Positions 1-12,033 of a stretch of 64,000 nt of DNA are shown piece by piece. Positions within the stretch are counted from its first letter, which is position 1, and every line of letters begins with the position of its first letter. The notes beneath the pieces are model-generated. The model did not search any database. It had not been told where the DNA came from and was given only the letters and a program-made list of their open reading frames with translations. A program made the translations under genes and the position numbers. The DNA comes from an uncultured Kocuria sp. (GTDB lineage Bacteria; Actinomycetota; Actinomycetes; Actinomycetales; Micrococcaceae), in contig NZ_CANMRA010000020.1 of the NCBI RefSeq assembly GCF_947500125.1, forward strand, positions 1 through 64,000. Direction: 5' to 3'.

Positions 1-122
1 ACAAACATGGCACACTATTGAGTTCTCAAACAACAGACCAGCAACCAGGCCGAACACCCGGAAACCGTGTTGGAATTTTCGGTGCCCTCCGCGTCGGAAC
101 TTCGTTCCCCGCCTCAAGCAGC
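1..122 (-). promoter_or_regulatory. rRNA operon leader with boxA-like antitermination element
   Basis: Read on the minus strand, positions 36-1 contain TTTGAGAACTCAATAGTGTG, the boxA-like motif found in the leader of actinobacterial 16S rRNA transcripts. Together with the strong promoter at 129-158 this says that a 16S rRNA gene begins just beyond the left edge and is transcribed leftward. The rRNA gene itself is not in the window. The motif is seen directly; assignment to an rrn operon rests on known actinobacterial leaders. Confidence 0.8.
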
Positions 123-128
123 TCGACC

Positions 129-158
129 ATCCTACGCAGTCCGTTCTCGGCGTGTCAA
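129..158 (-). promoter_or_regulatory. strong sigma-70-type promoter of the rRNA operon
   Basis: On the minus strand TTGACA (158-153) and TAGGAT (134-129) are separated by 18 bp. The -35 is perfect and the -10 matches 4 of 6, which makes this the best promoter in the window. The start site should fall near 122, giving a leader that runs into the boxA-like element at 36-1. Confidence 0.75.
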
Positions 159-296
159 CTTGCGTTGTTCCGGGTTCGGACCGACCTGAACGGTCGCTCC
201 CGCATGAACTAGGCAGTACCCGTTGGTCCTGCTGCTCTTTGCGGTGTTGCCGTCCGCCGGCCTCTCGGCCCTGCCTGACGACTCGATGAACACTAC

Positions 297-339
297 ACCC
301 CCGCCCAGGGGCCTGCAAGCTCGGCTCCCGGACGGGGGT
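297..339 (-). terminator. candidate tyrS terminator hairpin
   Basis: ACCCCCG (297-303) pairs perfectly with CGGGGGT (333-339) around a partly paired interior (308-311 with 326-329). It lies just past the tyrS stop and before the rRNA promoter, where a terminator is expected. There is no T-run on the minus strand, so the call is tentative. Confidence 0.4.
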
Positions 340-373
340 GGCGGGTGGATCGGCGCGCGGACCAACCCTCAGA

Positions 374-1684
374 TCAGGCCTCCACGGTGACGGCCGCGAG
401 GTGTTTCTTGCCGCGGCGCAGCAGCGCCCACCGGCCGTGCAGGAGCTGGTCGGGGCCGAGCTCGGCGTCCTCGCCGACGACCTTCTCGTTGTTGACGTAG
501 GCGCCGCCCTCCTTGAGGGTCCGGCGGGCGGCGGACTTCGACTCGGACAGCCCGGTGGCCACGAGGAGGTCGGCGACCTGGAGCGGGCCCGCGGCCACGC
601 TGGCGCCGGGCAGCTCGCGGGCCACCGAGCCCAGGGTCTCGGCGTCGAGCTCCGCGAGCTCGCCCCGCCCGAAGACCGCGGCCGAGGCCGCGATCGCCTT
701 CTCGGTCGCCTCCACCCCGTGCACCAGCGAGTTGACCTCCCAGGCCAGGACCTTCTGGGCCTGCCTCTTGTAGGGCTCCTCCTCGACGGCGCGGGCCAGC
801 TCCTCGATCTCGGCACGGGTGAGGAAGGTGAAGACCTTGAGCCGGTCGACCACGTCCGCGTCGGCCGTGTTGAGCCAGAACTGGTAGAAGGCGTACGGCG
901 AGGTCAGCTCCGGGTCCAGCCACACGGCGTTGCCCTCGGACTTGCCGAACTTCGTGCCGTCCGAGTTGGTGATCAGCGGGGTGCCCACGGCGTGCACGGC
1001 CGCGCCCTCGACCTTGCGGATCAGATCGGTCCCGGAGGTGAGGTTCCCCCACTGGTCGGAGCCACCGGTCTGCAGGGTGCAGCCGTGGTCGCGGTAGAGG
1101 TTCAGGTAGTCCAGTCCCTGCAGGATCTGGTAGCTGAACTCGGTGTAGGAGATGCCCTCCTCCGAGTGCAGCCGCTTGGCCACGATGTCCTTCTTGATCA
1201 TCGTGCCGACGCGGAAGTGCTTGCCGATGTCGCGCAGGAAGTCGATGGCGGAGAGCTGCGAGGTCCAGTCCAGGTTGTTGACCATCACGGCCCGGTTCTC
1301 GCCCTCGAAGGAGAGGAACCGCTCGACCTGGGCCCGGAGCAGCTCCACCCACTGCGCGACGGTCTCCCGGGAGTTCAGGATGCGCTCGGAGCTCTGGCGG
1401 GGGTCCCCGATGAGACCGGTGGACCCGCCCACGAGCCCGATCGGGTGGTGGCCGGCGAGCTGGAGCCGTCGCATGAGCAGCAGCTGCACCAGGTGCCCGA
1501 GGTGCAGGGACGCCGCGGTGGGGTCGAACCCGCAGTAATAGGTGACCTTCTCCTCGGCGAGCGACCTCTCGAGCGCCGCCTCGTCGGTCGAGACGTGCAC
1601 GAGCCCGCGCCACTGCAGCTCCTGCCACACGTTGGCGAAGGACGGATCGTTGTGCTGGAGGTCCAGGTCTATTGCGTTCGACAC
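374..1684 (-). CDS. tyrS: tyrosyl-tRNA synthetase, class I
   Basis: Cytoplasmic enzyme that charges tRNA-Tyr with tyrosine using ATP. The 436-residue product has the class I signatures HLGH (residues 61-64) and KFGKS (245-249, the KMSKS loop), the tyrosine-site sequence SYQILQG, and a C-terminal S4 RNA-binding domain (about 370-430). The length is normal for bacterial TyrRS. A TTG at 1693 would add three residues, but a TACCTT -10 box at 1692-1697 lies 7 nt before GTG 1684, so I take the GTG as a leaderless start. It is monocistronic, between the rRNA promoter and helD. No T-box leader is visible upstream. Confidence 0.96.
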   Translation of the reverse strand: MSNAIDLDLQHNDPSFANVWQELQWRGLVHVSTDEAALERSLAEEKVTYYCGFDPTAASLHLGHLVQLLLMRRLQLAGHHPIGLVGGSTGLIGDPRQSSERILNSRETVAQWVELLRAQVERFLSFEGENRAVMVNNLDWTSQLSAIDFLRDIGKHFRVGTMIKKDIVAKRLHSEEGISYTEFSYQILQGLDYLNLYRDHGCTLQTGGSDQWGNLTSGTDLIRKVEGAAVHAVGTPLITNSDGTKFGKSEGNAVWLDPELTSPYAFYQFWLNTADADVVDRLKVFTFLTRAEIEELARAVEEEPYKRQAQKVLAWEVNSLVHGVEATEKAIAASAAVFGRGELAELDAETLGSVARELPGASVAAGPLQVADLLVATGLSESKSAARRTLKEGGAYVNNEKVVGEDAELGPDQLLHGRWALLRRGKKHLAAVTVEA

Positions 1685-1691
1685 GGCTTCC

Positions 1692-1697
1692 AAGGTA
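1692..1697 (-). promoter_or_regulatory. -10 box placing a leaderless tyrS start
   Basis: TACCTT on the minus strand ends 7 nt before GTG 1684 and overlaps the alternative TTG start. This favours the GTG as first codon of a leaderless transcript. No convincing -35 is seen. Confidence 0.4.
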
Positions 1698-1751
1698 CCA
1701 GGACGCGGAGGGGGATCCCCTCCGCGTCCCGGTGGCTCCGGTGGCCGGGGC

Positions 1752-4010
1752 TCAGAACCGGTCGAGACCGGCCGGCAGCGGGCGGGCCGCGACGACGCGC
1801 AGCCGCTGGGTGGGGCGGGTCATGGCCACGTAGAGGTTGCCCACTCCGCCGCCCACCTCCTCGACGAGGGCCTGCGGTTCGACGACCACCACCGAGTCGA
1901 ACTCGAGTCCCTTGGCGTCCCACGCGGAGAGCACCACGATCTGCCGGTCCAGCCGGCGCACCCCGGCGCCCACGAGACCGGGCAGGGCTCCGGCGAGCGC
2001 GGTGCCGATCTCCTGCACGCGGTCCTCGGGCACGATCACGGCCACGAGACCGCCGTTGACGAGCTCGAGCTCGGTGCGCACCTGGTCGAGCACGCCCTCG
2101 GCGACGTCCGCGGCCTCGACCCGCTGCACGATCGGTGCCTCGCCCTCGCGGACGGCCCGCGGGGCCGAGATGTCCAGGCCGGCGGCCCGGGCGACGTCCA
2201 CCGCGGCCTCGGCGATCTCGGCGGGGGTGCGGTAGTTGACCGTGAGCTCGTCGAGGACGAACCGCTCCCCCACGAAGGGCTCGAGGGCGTCCTGCCAGCT
2301 GCGGGCCGCGGTGGCCGAGCCCGCCTGGGCGATGTCGCCGACCACGGTGAACGACTTCATGGGGCACCGGCGCATGAGCACGCGCCACTGCATGGGCGAG
2401 AGCTCCTGGGCCTCGTCGACGACCACGTGGCCGTAGGCCCACGTGCGGTCCGCGGTCGCGGCCTCGGCCGCGGTCATCCGGTGCTGGGTCACCGCGTTGA
2501 AGTCCGTGAGCTGGGCCGCGGTCACGATGCCGTCCGCGCCGACGTCCTCGAGGCTCTGGTGCATGTTCGCCAGCGCGTGCTCGGCGTTGTCCGTGGCCTT
2601 GCGGTGCTCCCGCTCCGTCTCGGCCCGCCGGCGCACCCCGGCCTCGTCGAGGTCGCCCAGCAGCTCGGCGGCCTCGTCCAGCAGCGGCACGTCCGCCACG
2701 GTGAAGGGGGCATCGGCCGGGCGCAGCAGGGCGTCGATCTGCGCGGCGTCCAGGTGCGGGGCGGCGGACTCGAGGTAGTGCCGCTTGCTGAACAGCTGGC
2801 CCACGAGGGTCTGGGGGGACATCGGCATCCACGCGAGGTTGAGCGCGATCCGCACGTCCCGGGACTGCCGGATGTCCTCCGCGAGGTAGGAGCGGTCCAT
2901 GACGTTGCCGCTGGTGGTGTTGAGGTGCTCGCCGAGCTGCTCGGTGAGCTCGCGCAGGGCGATCTTCACGAAGGTGTTGCGCGCCTCGTTGTGCGGCTTG
3001 CCGGTGGCGCGGGCCTTGTCCCGGGCACGCTTGACCGTGCGCGGGGTGAGCGTCACGCGGTGGGAGTCGACGCGCAGGACCTGGTCCTGGGCCGGGACCT
3101 TCTGCCGGTCCCGCACGGCGCGTGCGATGACGTCGGCCATGTCGAGGCCCGCCTTGAGCCGGGCGGTGCCCGGATCGCGCTCGGGGACGGCGGCCACGCC
3201 CGGGAACAGCTCGGACAGGGACGACATCACGACGCCGGTCTCCCCGAGCGCCGGCAGCACCCGTTCGATGTACCACATGAACGACGACGACGGGCCGACG
3301 ATCAGCACCCCGGCCTTGCGCAGCCGCTCCCGGTGCTCGTAGAGCAGGTACGCCGCCCGGTGCAGCGCCACGGCGGTCTTGCCGGTGCCGGGCCCGCCCT
3401 GCACCACGCGGACGCCGGGCAGCGGGGCGCGGATGATCTTGTCCTGCTCGGCCTGGATCGTCGCGACGATGTCCGACATCCGCCCGGTGCGCTTCTGGTT
3501 CAGCGCCGCGAGCAGGGCGCCCTCCCCGTGGAGCACGCCCTCGTCCTCGAGCATGTCCGGGTCGAGGACGTCGTCCTCGAGCGCGGCGACGTCGCGGCCC
3601 TCGAGGATCAGGTGGCGGCGCCGCCGGATGCCCATGGGGTTCTGCGCGGTCGCCTGGTAGAAGGCGGCCGCCTCGCGGGCGCGCCAGTCCACCATGAGCC
3701 GCTGGTGGTCCGCGGTGGCCAGACCGATGCGCCCGACGTACCGGCGGTCGCCGTCCTGGCCGTCCAGGCGGCCGAAGACCAGCCGGTGGTCCACGGCCTC
3801 GAGCTGAGCGAGACGGTCCTCGTAGTGGGACGCGAACGCGTCCCGCTCGGCGCGGTTCTGGTGGTTGCCGAACGACTCGCTGCGCCGCACGGCCGCGAGC
3901 TCGGCGGTCTTCTCGGCCCGCAGCTCGTCGAGCCGGTCGTAGAGCATCGCGACGTACGCGCGTTCGACAGCAAGTTGCTCGGCCGCCATCGTGGCGACGG
4001 TCTCTGCCAT
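1752..4010 (-). CDS. helD: HelD-like RNA polymerase-recycling helicase
   Basis: UvrD/Rep-type superfamily 1 ATPase of 752 residues. An N-terminal coiled coil (about 10-75) is followed by a Walker A motif GGPGTGKT (about 205-212) and, in the second half, the Walker B/DEAQ stretch VVVDEAQELSPMQW and SF1 helicase motifs such as WDAKGLEFDSVVVVEP near the C-terminus. Actinobacterial HelD proteins of this size bind RNA polymerase and release stalled complexes from DNA, and the coiled coil plus truncated helicase layout fits them better than true UvrD/PcrA. ATG 4010 has GAGGTG at a good distance. It appears monocistronic, with a TAGAAT -10 about 37 nt upstream. A DNA helicase role cannot be excluded from sequence alone. 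Confidence 0.85.
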   Translation of the reverse strand: MAETVATMAAEQLAVERAYVAMLYDRLDELRAEKTAELAAVRRSESFGNHQNRAERDAFASHYEDRLAQLEAVDHRLVFGRLDGQDGDRRYVGRIGLATADHQRLMVDWRAREAAAFYQATAQNPMGIRRRRHLILEGRDVAALEDDVLDPDMLEDEGVLHGEGALLAALNQKRTGRMSDIVATIQAEQDKIIRAPLPGVRVVQGGPGTGKTAVALHRAAYLLYEHRERLRKAGVLIVGPSSSFMWYIERVLPALGETGVVMSSLSELFPGVAAVPERDPGTARLKAGLDMADVIARAVRDRQKVPAQDQVLRVDSHRVTLTPRTVKRARDKARATGKPHNEARNTFVKIALRELTEQLGEHLNTTSGNVMDRSYLAEDIRQSRDVRIALNLAWMPMSPQTLVGQLFSKRHYLESAAPHLDAAQIDALLRPADAPFTVADVPLLDEAAELLGDLDEAGVRRRAETEREHRKATDNAEHALANMHQSLEDVGADGIVTAAQLTDFNAVTQHRMTAAEAATADRTWAYGHVVVDEAQELSPMQWRVLMRRCPMKSFTVVGDIAQAGSATAARSWQDALEPFVGERFVLDELTVNYRTPAEIAEAAVDVARAAGLDISAPRAVREGEAPIVQRVEAADVAEGVLDQVRTELELVNGGLVAVIVPEDRVQEIGTALAGALPGLVGAGVRRLDRQIVVLSAWDAKGLEFDSVVVVEPQALVEEVGGGVGNLYVAMTRPTQRLRVVAARPLPAGLDRF

Positions 4011-4046
4011 GGGTGGACACCTCGTTCCGGATCGAACAGACCATCG

Positions 4047-4052
4047 ATTCTA
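4047..4052 (-). promoter_or_regulatory. helD promoter -10 element
   Basis: TAGAAT on the minus strand, 36 nt before the helD ATG; the start site would fall near 4040, giving a leader of about 30 nt that carries the Shine-Dalgarno. The -35 region is not recognisable, as often in high-GC actinobacteria. Confidence 0.5.
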
Positions 4053-4128
4053 CCGGTCCGCGGGCGTTCGCACGGCGACCAGGCCGTGCGGTGCGTAACA
4101 GGCGTTCCTCCCGTGGCGGCGTCCCTGG

Positions 4129-4656
4129 TCAGACCCGGTACAGTGCCCGGACACGGTGTCCGCCGAGCTGGCTGCGCCCCCGCAGGTCGGTGAGCTCCAT
4201 GATCAGCCCGAACCCGGCGACGTGCAGCCCGGCCCGGTGCAGCAGCTGGGCCGTGGCCCCGAGGGTGCCGCCGGTCGCGAGGATGTCGTCGAGCACGAGC
4301 ACGCGGGCGCCGCGCGGGACGTCGTCGGTGTGGATCTCCAGCACCGCCGAGCCGTACTCCAGGACGTACTCCTCGCGGAAGGTCTCCCGGGGCAGCTTCC
4401 CGGCCTTGCGCACCGGGATGAGGCCCACGCCCGTCGCATAGGCCACGGCCCCGGCCATGAGGAAGCCGCGGGCCTCGATGCCGGCCACGTAGTCGAACTG
4501 GCCCCTGAAGGCGTCGGCCAGGGCGTCGACGGTCCGCCGGAAGCCGGGACCGTCCGCGAACAGGGGCGTCAGGTCGCGGAAGAGGATCCCCGGCTCCGGG
4601 TAGTCGGGGATCTTCACGCACAGGCGCTCGATCATCTGCTCAACGGATTCAGTCAC
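4129..4656 (-). CDS. apt: adenine phosphoribosyltransferase
   Basis: Salvages adenine to AMP using PRPP. The type I phosphoribosyltransferase fold is shown by the PRPP-binding loop VLVLDDILATGGT (about 115-128) and the APRT-specific N-terminal stretch PDYPEPGILFRDLTP. The 175-residue length is typical. ATG 4665 would add three residues, but a TAGCAT box at 4664-4669 overlaps that ATG and sits 7 nt before GTG 4656, so a leaderless GTG start is more likely. It is probably monocistronic; in many actinobacteria apt lies beside relA, which is not present here. Confidence 0.95.
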   Translation of the reverse strand: MTESVEQMIERLCVKIPDYPEPGILFRDLTPLFADGPGFRRTVDALADAFRGQFDYVAGIEARGFLMAGAVAYATGVGLIPVRKAGKLPRETFREEYVLEYGSAVLEIHTDDVPRGARVLVLDDILATGGTLGATAQLLHRAGLHVAGFGLIMELTDLRGRSQLGGHRVRALYRV

Positions 4657-4663
4657 GTGGCTC

Positions 4664-4669
4664 ATGCTA
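4664..4669 (-). promoter_or_regulatory. -10 box deciding the apt start
   Basis: TAGCAT overlaps the upstream ATG candidate (4665-4663) and ends 7 nt before GTG 4656. If transcription starts 7-8 nt after the box, only the GTG is on the mRNA. Confidence 0.45.
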
Positions 4670-4689
4670 TCCGCCCGGGCCCCGCGGAC

Positions 4690-6944
<2,255 letters not shown>

Positions 6945-6959
6945 CTACGTGGTCCCGCT

Positions 6960-8171
6960 CTACCTGCCCTCGGCCGCGAGGCGCTGCTCGCGCGACGCCG
7001 CGACCTTCGAGGACATGCCGAACAGCTCGATGAAGCCGCGCGCCTGGGACTGGTCGAACGCGTCGCCCTCGTCGTAGGTGGCGAGGTTGAAGTCGTACAG
7101 GGAGGTGTTCGAGCGGCGGCCGGTGACCGTGGCCTGCCCGGCGTGCAGGGTCATCCGGATGTCGCCGTCCACGTACTTCTGGGTGTCCTGGATGAACGCG
7201 TCGAGGGACTGCTTGAGCGGGGAGAACCACTGGCCGTCGTAGACGAGCTCGGTCCAGCGCTGGGTGGCCATCCGCTTGAAGCGGGCCTGCTCGCGCTCGA
7301 CCGTCACGTTCTCCAGCTCCCGGTGCGCGGCGATCAGGGCCATGGCGCCGGGGGCCTCGTAGACCTCGCGGGACTTGATGCCCACGAGCCGGTCCTCGAC
7401 GATGTCGATCCGGCCCACGCCCTGGGCGCCGGCGCGGCGGTTCATCTCCTGGATCGCCTGCAGCGGGGTGACCGGCTGGCCGTCGAGGGCCACGGGGATG
7501 CCGCCCTTGAAGCTGATCACGACCTCGTCGGCCGGCGGGGGGAACGTGGGGTCGTCCGTGTAGTCGTAGACGTCCTTGGTGGGGGCGTTCCAGATGTCCT
7601 CGAGGAACCCGGTCTCCACGGCGCGGCCCCACACGTTCTGGTCGATCGAGAAGGGGTTCTTCTTGGTCGTGGCGATGGGCAGGTGGTGCTTCTCGGCGTA
7701 GTTGATGGCCTTGTCGCGGGTCAGGGCGAGGTCGCGGACCGGGGCGATGCACTTGAGCTCCGGGCCGAGGGTCTGGATGCCGACCTCGAAGCGGACCTGG
7801 TCGTTGCCCTTGCCGGTGCAGCCGTGGGCCACGGTGGAGGCGCCGAAGCGCTTGGCGGCGGCCACGAGGTGCTTGACGATCACCGGGCGGGACAGCGCGG
7901 AGACCACGGGGTACGCGTCCATGTACAGGGCGTTCGCCTGCAGGGCCGGCATGCAGTACTCGGCCGCGAACTCGTCGCGGGCATCGGCCACGTAGGCCTC
8001 GACGGCGCCGCAGTCGAGGGCACGCCGGCGGATGGTCTCCAGGTCCTCCCCGCCCTGCCCGACGTCGACGGCCACGGCGATGACCTCGGCCCCTGTCGCC
8101 TCGCCGATCCAGCCGATGGCCACGGAGGTGTCGAGGCCTCCGGAGTAGGCCAGCACAACGCGCTCGGTCAC
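6960..8171 (-). CDS. argG: argininosuccinate synthase
   Basis: Joins citrulline and aspartate with ATP to make argininosuccinate. The PP-loop YSGGLDTS is at residues 9-16, followed by typical family segments such as [10 protein letters not shown] and [13 protein letters not shown]. The 403-residue length is normal. GTG 8171 is chosen because AAGGAG lies 6 nt before it; the reading frame stays open upstream but without family similarity. The gene heads the argG-argH pair and has two ArgR boxes at 8224-8257, so it should be repressed by ArgR with arginine. Confidence 0.98.
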   Translation of the reverse strand: MTERVVLAYSGGLDTSVAIGWIGEATGAEVIAVAVDVGQGGEDLETIRRRALDCGAVEAYVADARDEFAAEYCMPALQANALYMDAYPVVSALSRPVIVKHLVAAAKRFGASTVAHGCTGKGNDQVRFEVGIQTLGPELKCIAPVRDLALTRDKAINYAEKHHLPIATTKKNPFSIDQNVWGRAVETGFLEDIWNAPTKDVYDYTDDPTFPPPADEVVISFKGGIPVALDGQPVTPLQAIQEMNRRAGAQGVGRIDIVEDRLVGIKSREVYEAPGAMALIAAHRELENVTVEREQARFKRMATQRWTELVYDGQWFSPLKQSLDAFIQDTQKYVDGDIRMTLHAGQATVTGRRSNTSLYDFNLATYDEGDAFDQSQARGFIELFGMSSKVAASREQRLAAEGR

Positions 8172-8544
8172 GGTGTTCTCCTTCGTCGGTGGTCCGGGCG
8201 CCACGACGTGGCCCCGCCTTCTGTGCATGACTATACACGCCAACTTGTATTTATGCATCATGCCCCGACCGCCCGCCGCGAGCCCTCCGGCGTCCCCCGG
8301 ACGCGACCTTGACGGCCCCGGGGCCCGGTGGTCGACCGGGACCGCCCGCCGGGGTGGTCGACCCCGCCCCCGCCTGGACCGGCGCGGCGCGCCACTCCGC
8401 AATTATGAGTCGCTAGCAATAGCCTGGTGCATCCGACATACTGGACGAGAGGTGTCGTCCTCACCGATGAGCACACCCGGGCAGGCAGGAGCGCTCGCGC
8501 CCCGGCCCTCCCGGACACCCGGTCCCTACCCCGAGAGGAACCCC
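8172..8544. other. argG/katA divergent intergenic region
   Basis: The 373 bp hold the ArgR operator pair near argG (8224-8257) and, nearer katA, an AT-richer patch (8400-8460). The patch includes ATTATGAGTCGCTAGCAATAG, whose GCTAGC core is palindromic, and a weak -10 candidate CATACT. I see no Fur- or OxyR-type box that I can name and no coding signal. Confidence 0.5.
8224..8257 (-). promoter_or_regulatory. paired ArgR operators (ARG boxes) of argG
   Basis: The 14-bp core T-N2-AT-N4-AT-N2-A is matched perfectly at 8224-8237 (TGCATGACTATACA) and by its right half at 8244-8257 (CTTGTATTTATGCA). The centres are 20 bp apart, two helical turns, as known for ArgR hexamer binding. The minus-strand -10-like TATAGT lies inside the first box, so binding would block the promoter. 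Confidence 0.75.
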
Positions 8545-10221
8545 ATGACGAACGTTCCCGACCAGACCCTGACCACGCGCCAGGGCCACCCCGTCCGTGA
8601 CAACCAGAACACCCGCACCGTCGGCTCGCGCGGGCCCGCGACCCTCGAGAACTACGCGTTCCTCGAGAAGATGAGCCACTTCGACCGCGAGCGCATCCCC
8701 GAGCGCGTGGTCCACGCCCGCGGCACCACGGCCTTCGGCTACTTCGAGTCCTACGGCACGTACGGCGACGAGCCCATCGCGAAGTTCACCCGCGCGAAGG
8801 TGTTCGCCGAGGCCGGCAAGCGCACCGACGTGGCCGTGCGGTTCTCCACCGTGGCCGGCGGCCGGGACTCCTCCGAGGTGGCCCGCGACCCGCGCGGCTT
8901 CGCCGTGAAGATGTACACGGAGGAGGGCAACTGGGACCTCGTCGGCAACAACCTCGGCGTGTTCTTCATCCGCGACGCCATCAAGTTCCCCGACTTCATC
9001 CACTCCCAGAAGCCGGACCCCGTGAACTTCGAGGCCTCGGTGGCCAACCGCGCCTTCGACTTCTTCAGCCAGTCGCCCGAGGCGATGCACATGATCACGA
9101 TCCTGTTCTCCCCGCGCGGGATCCCGGCGGACTACCGCCACCAGCAGGGCTTCGGCGTGAACACCTACAAGTGGGTCAACGCCGCCGGGGAGTCCCTCCT
9201 GGTGAAGTACCACTGGATCCCGAAGCAGGGCGTGAAGTCCCTGACCTCGGCCGACGCCGCGAACATCCAGGCGCAGACCCTCGGCTCCCACACCAAGGAC
9301 CTCTACGACGCGATCGAGGCCGGCGACCACCCCGAGTGGGAGCTGCAGGTCCAGGTGATGGAGGACCACGACCACCCGGAGCTGGACTTCGACCCGCTGG
9401 ACGACACCAAGGTCTGGCCGGAGGAGATCTTCCCGCCCAAGCCGGTCGGCCGGATGGTCCTCAACCGCAACGCGGAGAACTTCTTCGCCGAGAACGAGCA
9501 GATCGCCTTCGGCACCGGCGTGCTCGTGGACGGCCTGGACTTCTCCGACGACAAGATGCTCGTGGGGCGCACCTTCTCCTACTCGGACACCCAGCGCTAC
9601 CGGGTGGGCCCGAACTACCTGCAGCTTCCCGTCAACGCTCCGAAGGCCCCCGTGGCCACCAACCAGCGCGACGGCCAGATGGCCTACGGCGTGGACCACG
9701 CCCCGGGGCAGAACCCGCACGTCAACTACGAGCCGACCATCACCGGCGGTGTCCAGGAGACCCCGAAGGGCGAGGACTACCACGCCGAGGTCGGCCCGGA
9801 GATCAACGGCCGCGTGACCCGCGCCCGGATCGAGCGGACCAACGACTACCAGCAGGCCGGCGAGCGCTTCCAGCTCCAGGAGGAGTGGGAGAAGGAGGAG
9901 CTCATCGCCAACCTGGTCGACGCGCTGTCCCAGTGCGACCGCCCGATCCAGGAGCGCATGGTCTGGCACTTCTACATGGTCGAGGACGAGATGGGCCGCC
10001 GCGTGGGCGACGGCATCGGCGTCTCCCTCGAGGACGTCAAGGACCTGGGCCCGCTGCCCACCCAGCGACTGTCCGAGGAGGAGCAGCGGCGCGTGGCGAA
10101 CCTCGGCGACAACGGCCCGCGCGACGTGGCGGGTCTGACCATGACCCACTGCGTGCCGAACGAGCGCGTCGTCGTCGAGCGGGAGCCCCAGGAGCAGAGC
10201 CCCGCGATGATGTCCAGCTGA
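8545..10221 (+). CDS. katA: catalase, monofunctional haem enzyme
   Basis: Destroys hydrogen peroxide in the cytoplasm. The 558-residue protein has the distal histidine in ERVVHARG (His57), the distal asparagine in DLVGNN (135/136), and the proximal haem-ligand tyrosine in [17 protein letters not shown] (Tyr346). It is a small-subunit type without the extra C-terminal domain of large catalases. ATG 8545 is preceded by GAGAGGAA at good spacing; the reading frame upstream to 8173 has no catalase similarity. It is monocistronic, ended by the hairpin at 10284-10319, and lies between argG and argR, away from any visible redox regulator. Confidence 0.97.
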   Translation: MTNVPDQTLTTRQGHPVRDNQNTRTVGSRGPATLENYAFLEKMSHFDRERIPERVVHARGTTAFGYFESYGTYGDEPIAKFTRAKVFAEAGKRTDVAVRFSTVAGGRDSSEVARDPRGFAVKMYTEEGNWDLVGNNLGVFFIRDAIKFPDFIHSQKPDPVNFEASVANRAFDFFSQSPEAMHMITILFSPRGIPADYRHQQGFGVNTYKWVNAAGESLLVKYHWIPKQGVKSLTSADAANIQAQTLGSHTKDLYDAIEAGDHPEWELQVQVMEDHDHPELDFDPLDDTKVWPEEIFPPKPVGRMVLNRNAENFFAENEQIAFGTGVLVDGLDFSDDKMLVGRTFSYSDTQRYRVGPNYLQLPVNAPKAPVATNQRDGQMAYGVDHAPGQNPHVNYEPTITGGVQETPKGEDYHAEVGPEINGRVTRARIERTNDYQQAGERFQLQEEWEKEELIANLVDALSQCDRPIQERMVWHFYMVEDEMGRRVGDGIGVSLEDVKDLGPLPTQRLSEEEQRRVANLGDNGPRDVAGLTMTHCVPNERVVVEREPQEQSPAMMSS

Positions 10222-10283
10222 CCCGGTGCACGGAGGCGCCCCGCCCGGGGCGCCTCGCCGGGGTCCTGGTGGACCCGTGACGT

Positions 10284-10319
10284 GAAGGGCTCGGCCGCTG
10301 TCCAGCGGCCGGGCCCTTC
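10284..10319. terminator. bidirectional terminator between katA and the acyl-CoA ligase gene
   Basis: A 16-bp stem with one T-G wobble (10284-10299 with 10304-10319) closes a 4-nt loop GTCC. It sits between two convergent genes and can serve both. Confidence 0.85.
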
Positions 10320-10330
10320 CGCGTGCGTGC

Positions 10331-11851
10331 TCAGCCGCGGCGCCCGGCGCCCTCGAGGTCGAGGGAGCGCTTGAGGATCTTGCCGGTCGGGCCCTTCGGC
10401 AGCTCGTCGACCACCTTGTAGTAGCGCGGGTGCTTGTACTTGGCCACGCGCTCGCGGACGAAGGCGTCCAGCTCGTCGACCTTCGCGTCCAGCTCCTCCT
10501 CGGGCACGTCGCGGAAGGCGACGACGGCGGCGACCTCCTCCCCCATCGCCTCGTCGGGGACCCCGATCACCGCGGCCTCGGCGATGCCGGGGAACTGGTA
10601 GATCACTTCCTCGACCTCGCGCGGGTAGACGTTGTAGCCGCCGCGCAGGACCATGTCCTTCTTGCGGTCCACGATGTAGTAGAAGCCGTCCTCGTCCACC
10701 CGGGCGAGATCCCCCGTGGAGAACCAGCCGTCGCGGATCGCGGCCTCGGTGGCCTCGGGGTTGCGCCAGTAGCCGGCCATCACGTACTCCCCGGCCACCA
10801 CGAGCTCACCGATCTCCCCGACGGGGACCTCCTCGCCGAGGTCGTCCACGACCTTCAGCTGCGCCCCTCGCACCACGGTCCCGATCGACCCCGGCTTGCG
10901 CCCGTGCTCCCGCTGGTTGAAGCACACCACCGGGGAGGTCTCGGACAGTCCGTACCCCTCGTAGATGGGCGCCCCGAACACCTTCTCGAAGCGCTCCAGG
11001 ACCTCGACCGGCAGCGGGGACCCGCCGGAGACCCCGGCCCGCAGGTGCGGCACCTCGACCGGCCCCTCGCCCGCCGCGTGGAGCAGCGCCACGTACATGC
11101 TCGGCACCCCGGCGAAGACCGTGACCTCGTCCCGCACCAGGATCTCCAGCGCCTTCGCCGGATCGAAGCGCGGCAGCAGCGTGACGGCGGCGCCGGCCCG
11201 GACGACGCCGTTGAGCGCCACGGTCTGGCCGAACACGTGGAAGAACGGCAGGGCCCCGAACATGACGTCCCCGGGCTGCAGGTCGAAGAGGCTCGCGGAC
11301 AGCTCCGCGTTGGTCCGCAGGTTGTGGTGCGTCAGGACGGCGCCCTTGGGCCGGCCCGTGGTCCCGGAGGTGTAGAGCAGGACGGCGGGCTGGTCGTCCT
11401 CGCGGTCGGCGACCCCGGGCCGCGGGGGCACGTCCCCGAGCGCCTGCAGCGTCCCGGCGGCCGAGACCTCGACCACCGGGACGTCCCGGTCCAGGTCGCC
11501 GACCGCGGCCCGGGTGGCCTCGGCCATGGCCTCCCAGACCAACACGAGGGACACCTCGGCGTCCTCGAAGTGGTACGCCAGCTCCCGGGGGCTGAGGAGG
11601 GGGTTGAGGGGCACGACCACGCCGCCCGTGCGCAGGATCCCGTAGTAGGCGATCGGCATGTGCGGGACGTTGGGCAGGATCATGGCCACCCGGTCCCCCG
11701 GCCCGATGCCCCTGGCGGCCAGCATCGACGCGACCCGCGCGGACAGGTCGTCGAGGGCCCCGTAGGTCAGGACCCGGTCGTCGAGGAGCACGGCCCGGGA
11801 GTCCGGGGAGGCCGCGGCCGTATCGGTCAGCAGGGTGGCGAGATTCGTCAT
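10331..11851 (-). CDS. long-chain acyl-CoA ligase (AMP-forming)
   Basis: Activates a carboxylic acid, probably a fatty acid, to its CoA thioester through an acyl-AMP. The ANL-superfamily motifs are clear: YTSGTTGRPKGA (P-loop), GYGLSETSP, WFSTGDLARVDEDGF, DRKKDMVLRGGYNVYP, and the C-terminal catalytic lysine in PTGKILKR. The 506-residue length suits the soluble FadD type. ATG 11851 has GGAG at good spacing. A TTGACG -35-like box at 11946-11951 lies upstream with only a weak -10. The exact substrate cannot be read from sequence. It is a single gene, not part of a beta-oxidation cluster. Confidence 0.9.
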   Translation of the reverse strand: MTNLATLLTDTAAASPDSRAVLLDDRVLTYGALDDLSARVASMLAARGIGPGDRVAMILPNVPHMPIAYYGILRTGGVVVPLNPLLSPRELAYHFEDAEVSLVLVWEAMAEATRAAVGDLDRDVPVVEVSAAGTLQALGDVPPRPGVADREDDQPAVLLYTSGTTGRPKGAVLTHHNLRTNAELSASLFDLQPGDVMFGALPFFHVFGQTVALNGVVRAGAAVTLLPRFDPAKALEILVRDEVTVFAGVPSMYVALLHAAGEGPVEVPHLRAGVSGGSPLPVEVLERFEKVFGAPIYEGYGLSETSPVVCFNQREHGRKPGSIGTVVRGAQLKVVDDLGEEVPVGEIGELVVAGEYVMAGYWRNPEATEAAIRDGWFSTGDLARVDEDGFYYIVDRKKDMVLRGGYNVYPREVEEVIYQFPGIAEAAVIGVPDEAMGEEVAAVVAFRDVPEEELDAKVDELDAFVRERVAKYKHPRYYKVVDELPKGPTGKILKRSLDLEGAGRRG

Positions 11852-12033
11852 GGAGGAACTCCGGATCCCCGGTGCGCGGGCACCGGCGCGAGGAACGGGC
11901 GGGAGGTGAGCTGTGTCACACGAGCGTGCCAGTCGGTTACTGCAACGTCAAGACCCGGGTATCTCCGGGCAGGCGCGTGTCGCGGGCCCCGCCTTCGATA
12001 AACTGGCCGGCAGGAACCCCGCTCGACCGACAG

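Noticed and set aside
132-365. 77-codon frame over the rRNA promoter
   Set aside because: It overlaps the -35/-10 of the rRNA operon and has no coding features.
8400-8460. Peroxide-responsive operator before katA
   Set aside because: The AT-rich patch has a GCTAGC palindrome but does not fit Fur, PerR, CatR or OxyR boxes well enough to name.
8173-8544. N-terminal extension of katA
   Set aside because: The frame is open but crosses the ARG-box region and has no catalase similarity; ATG 8545 has its own Shine-Dalgarno.
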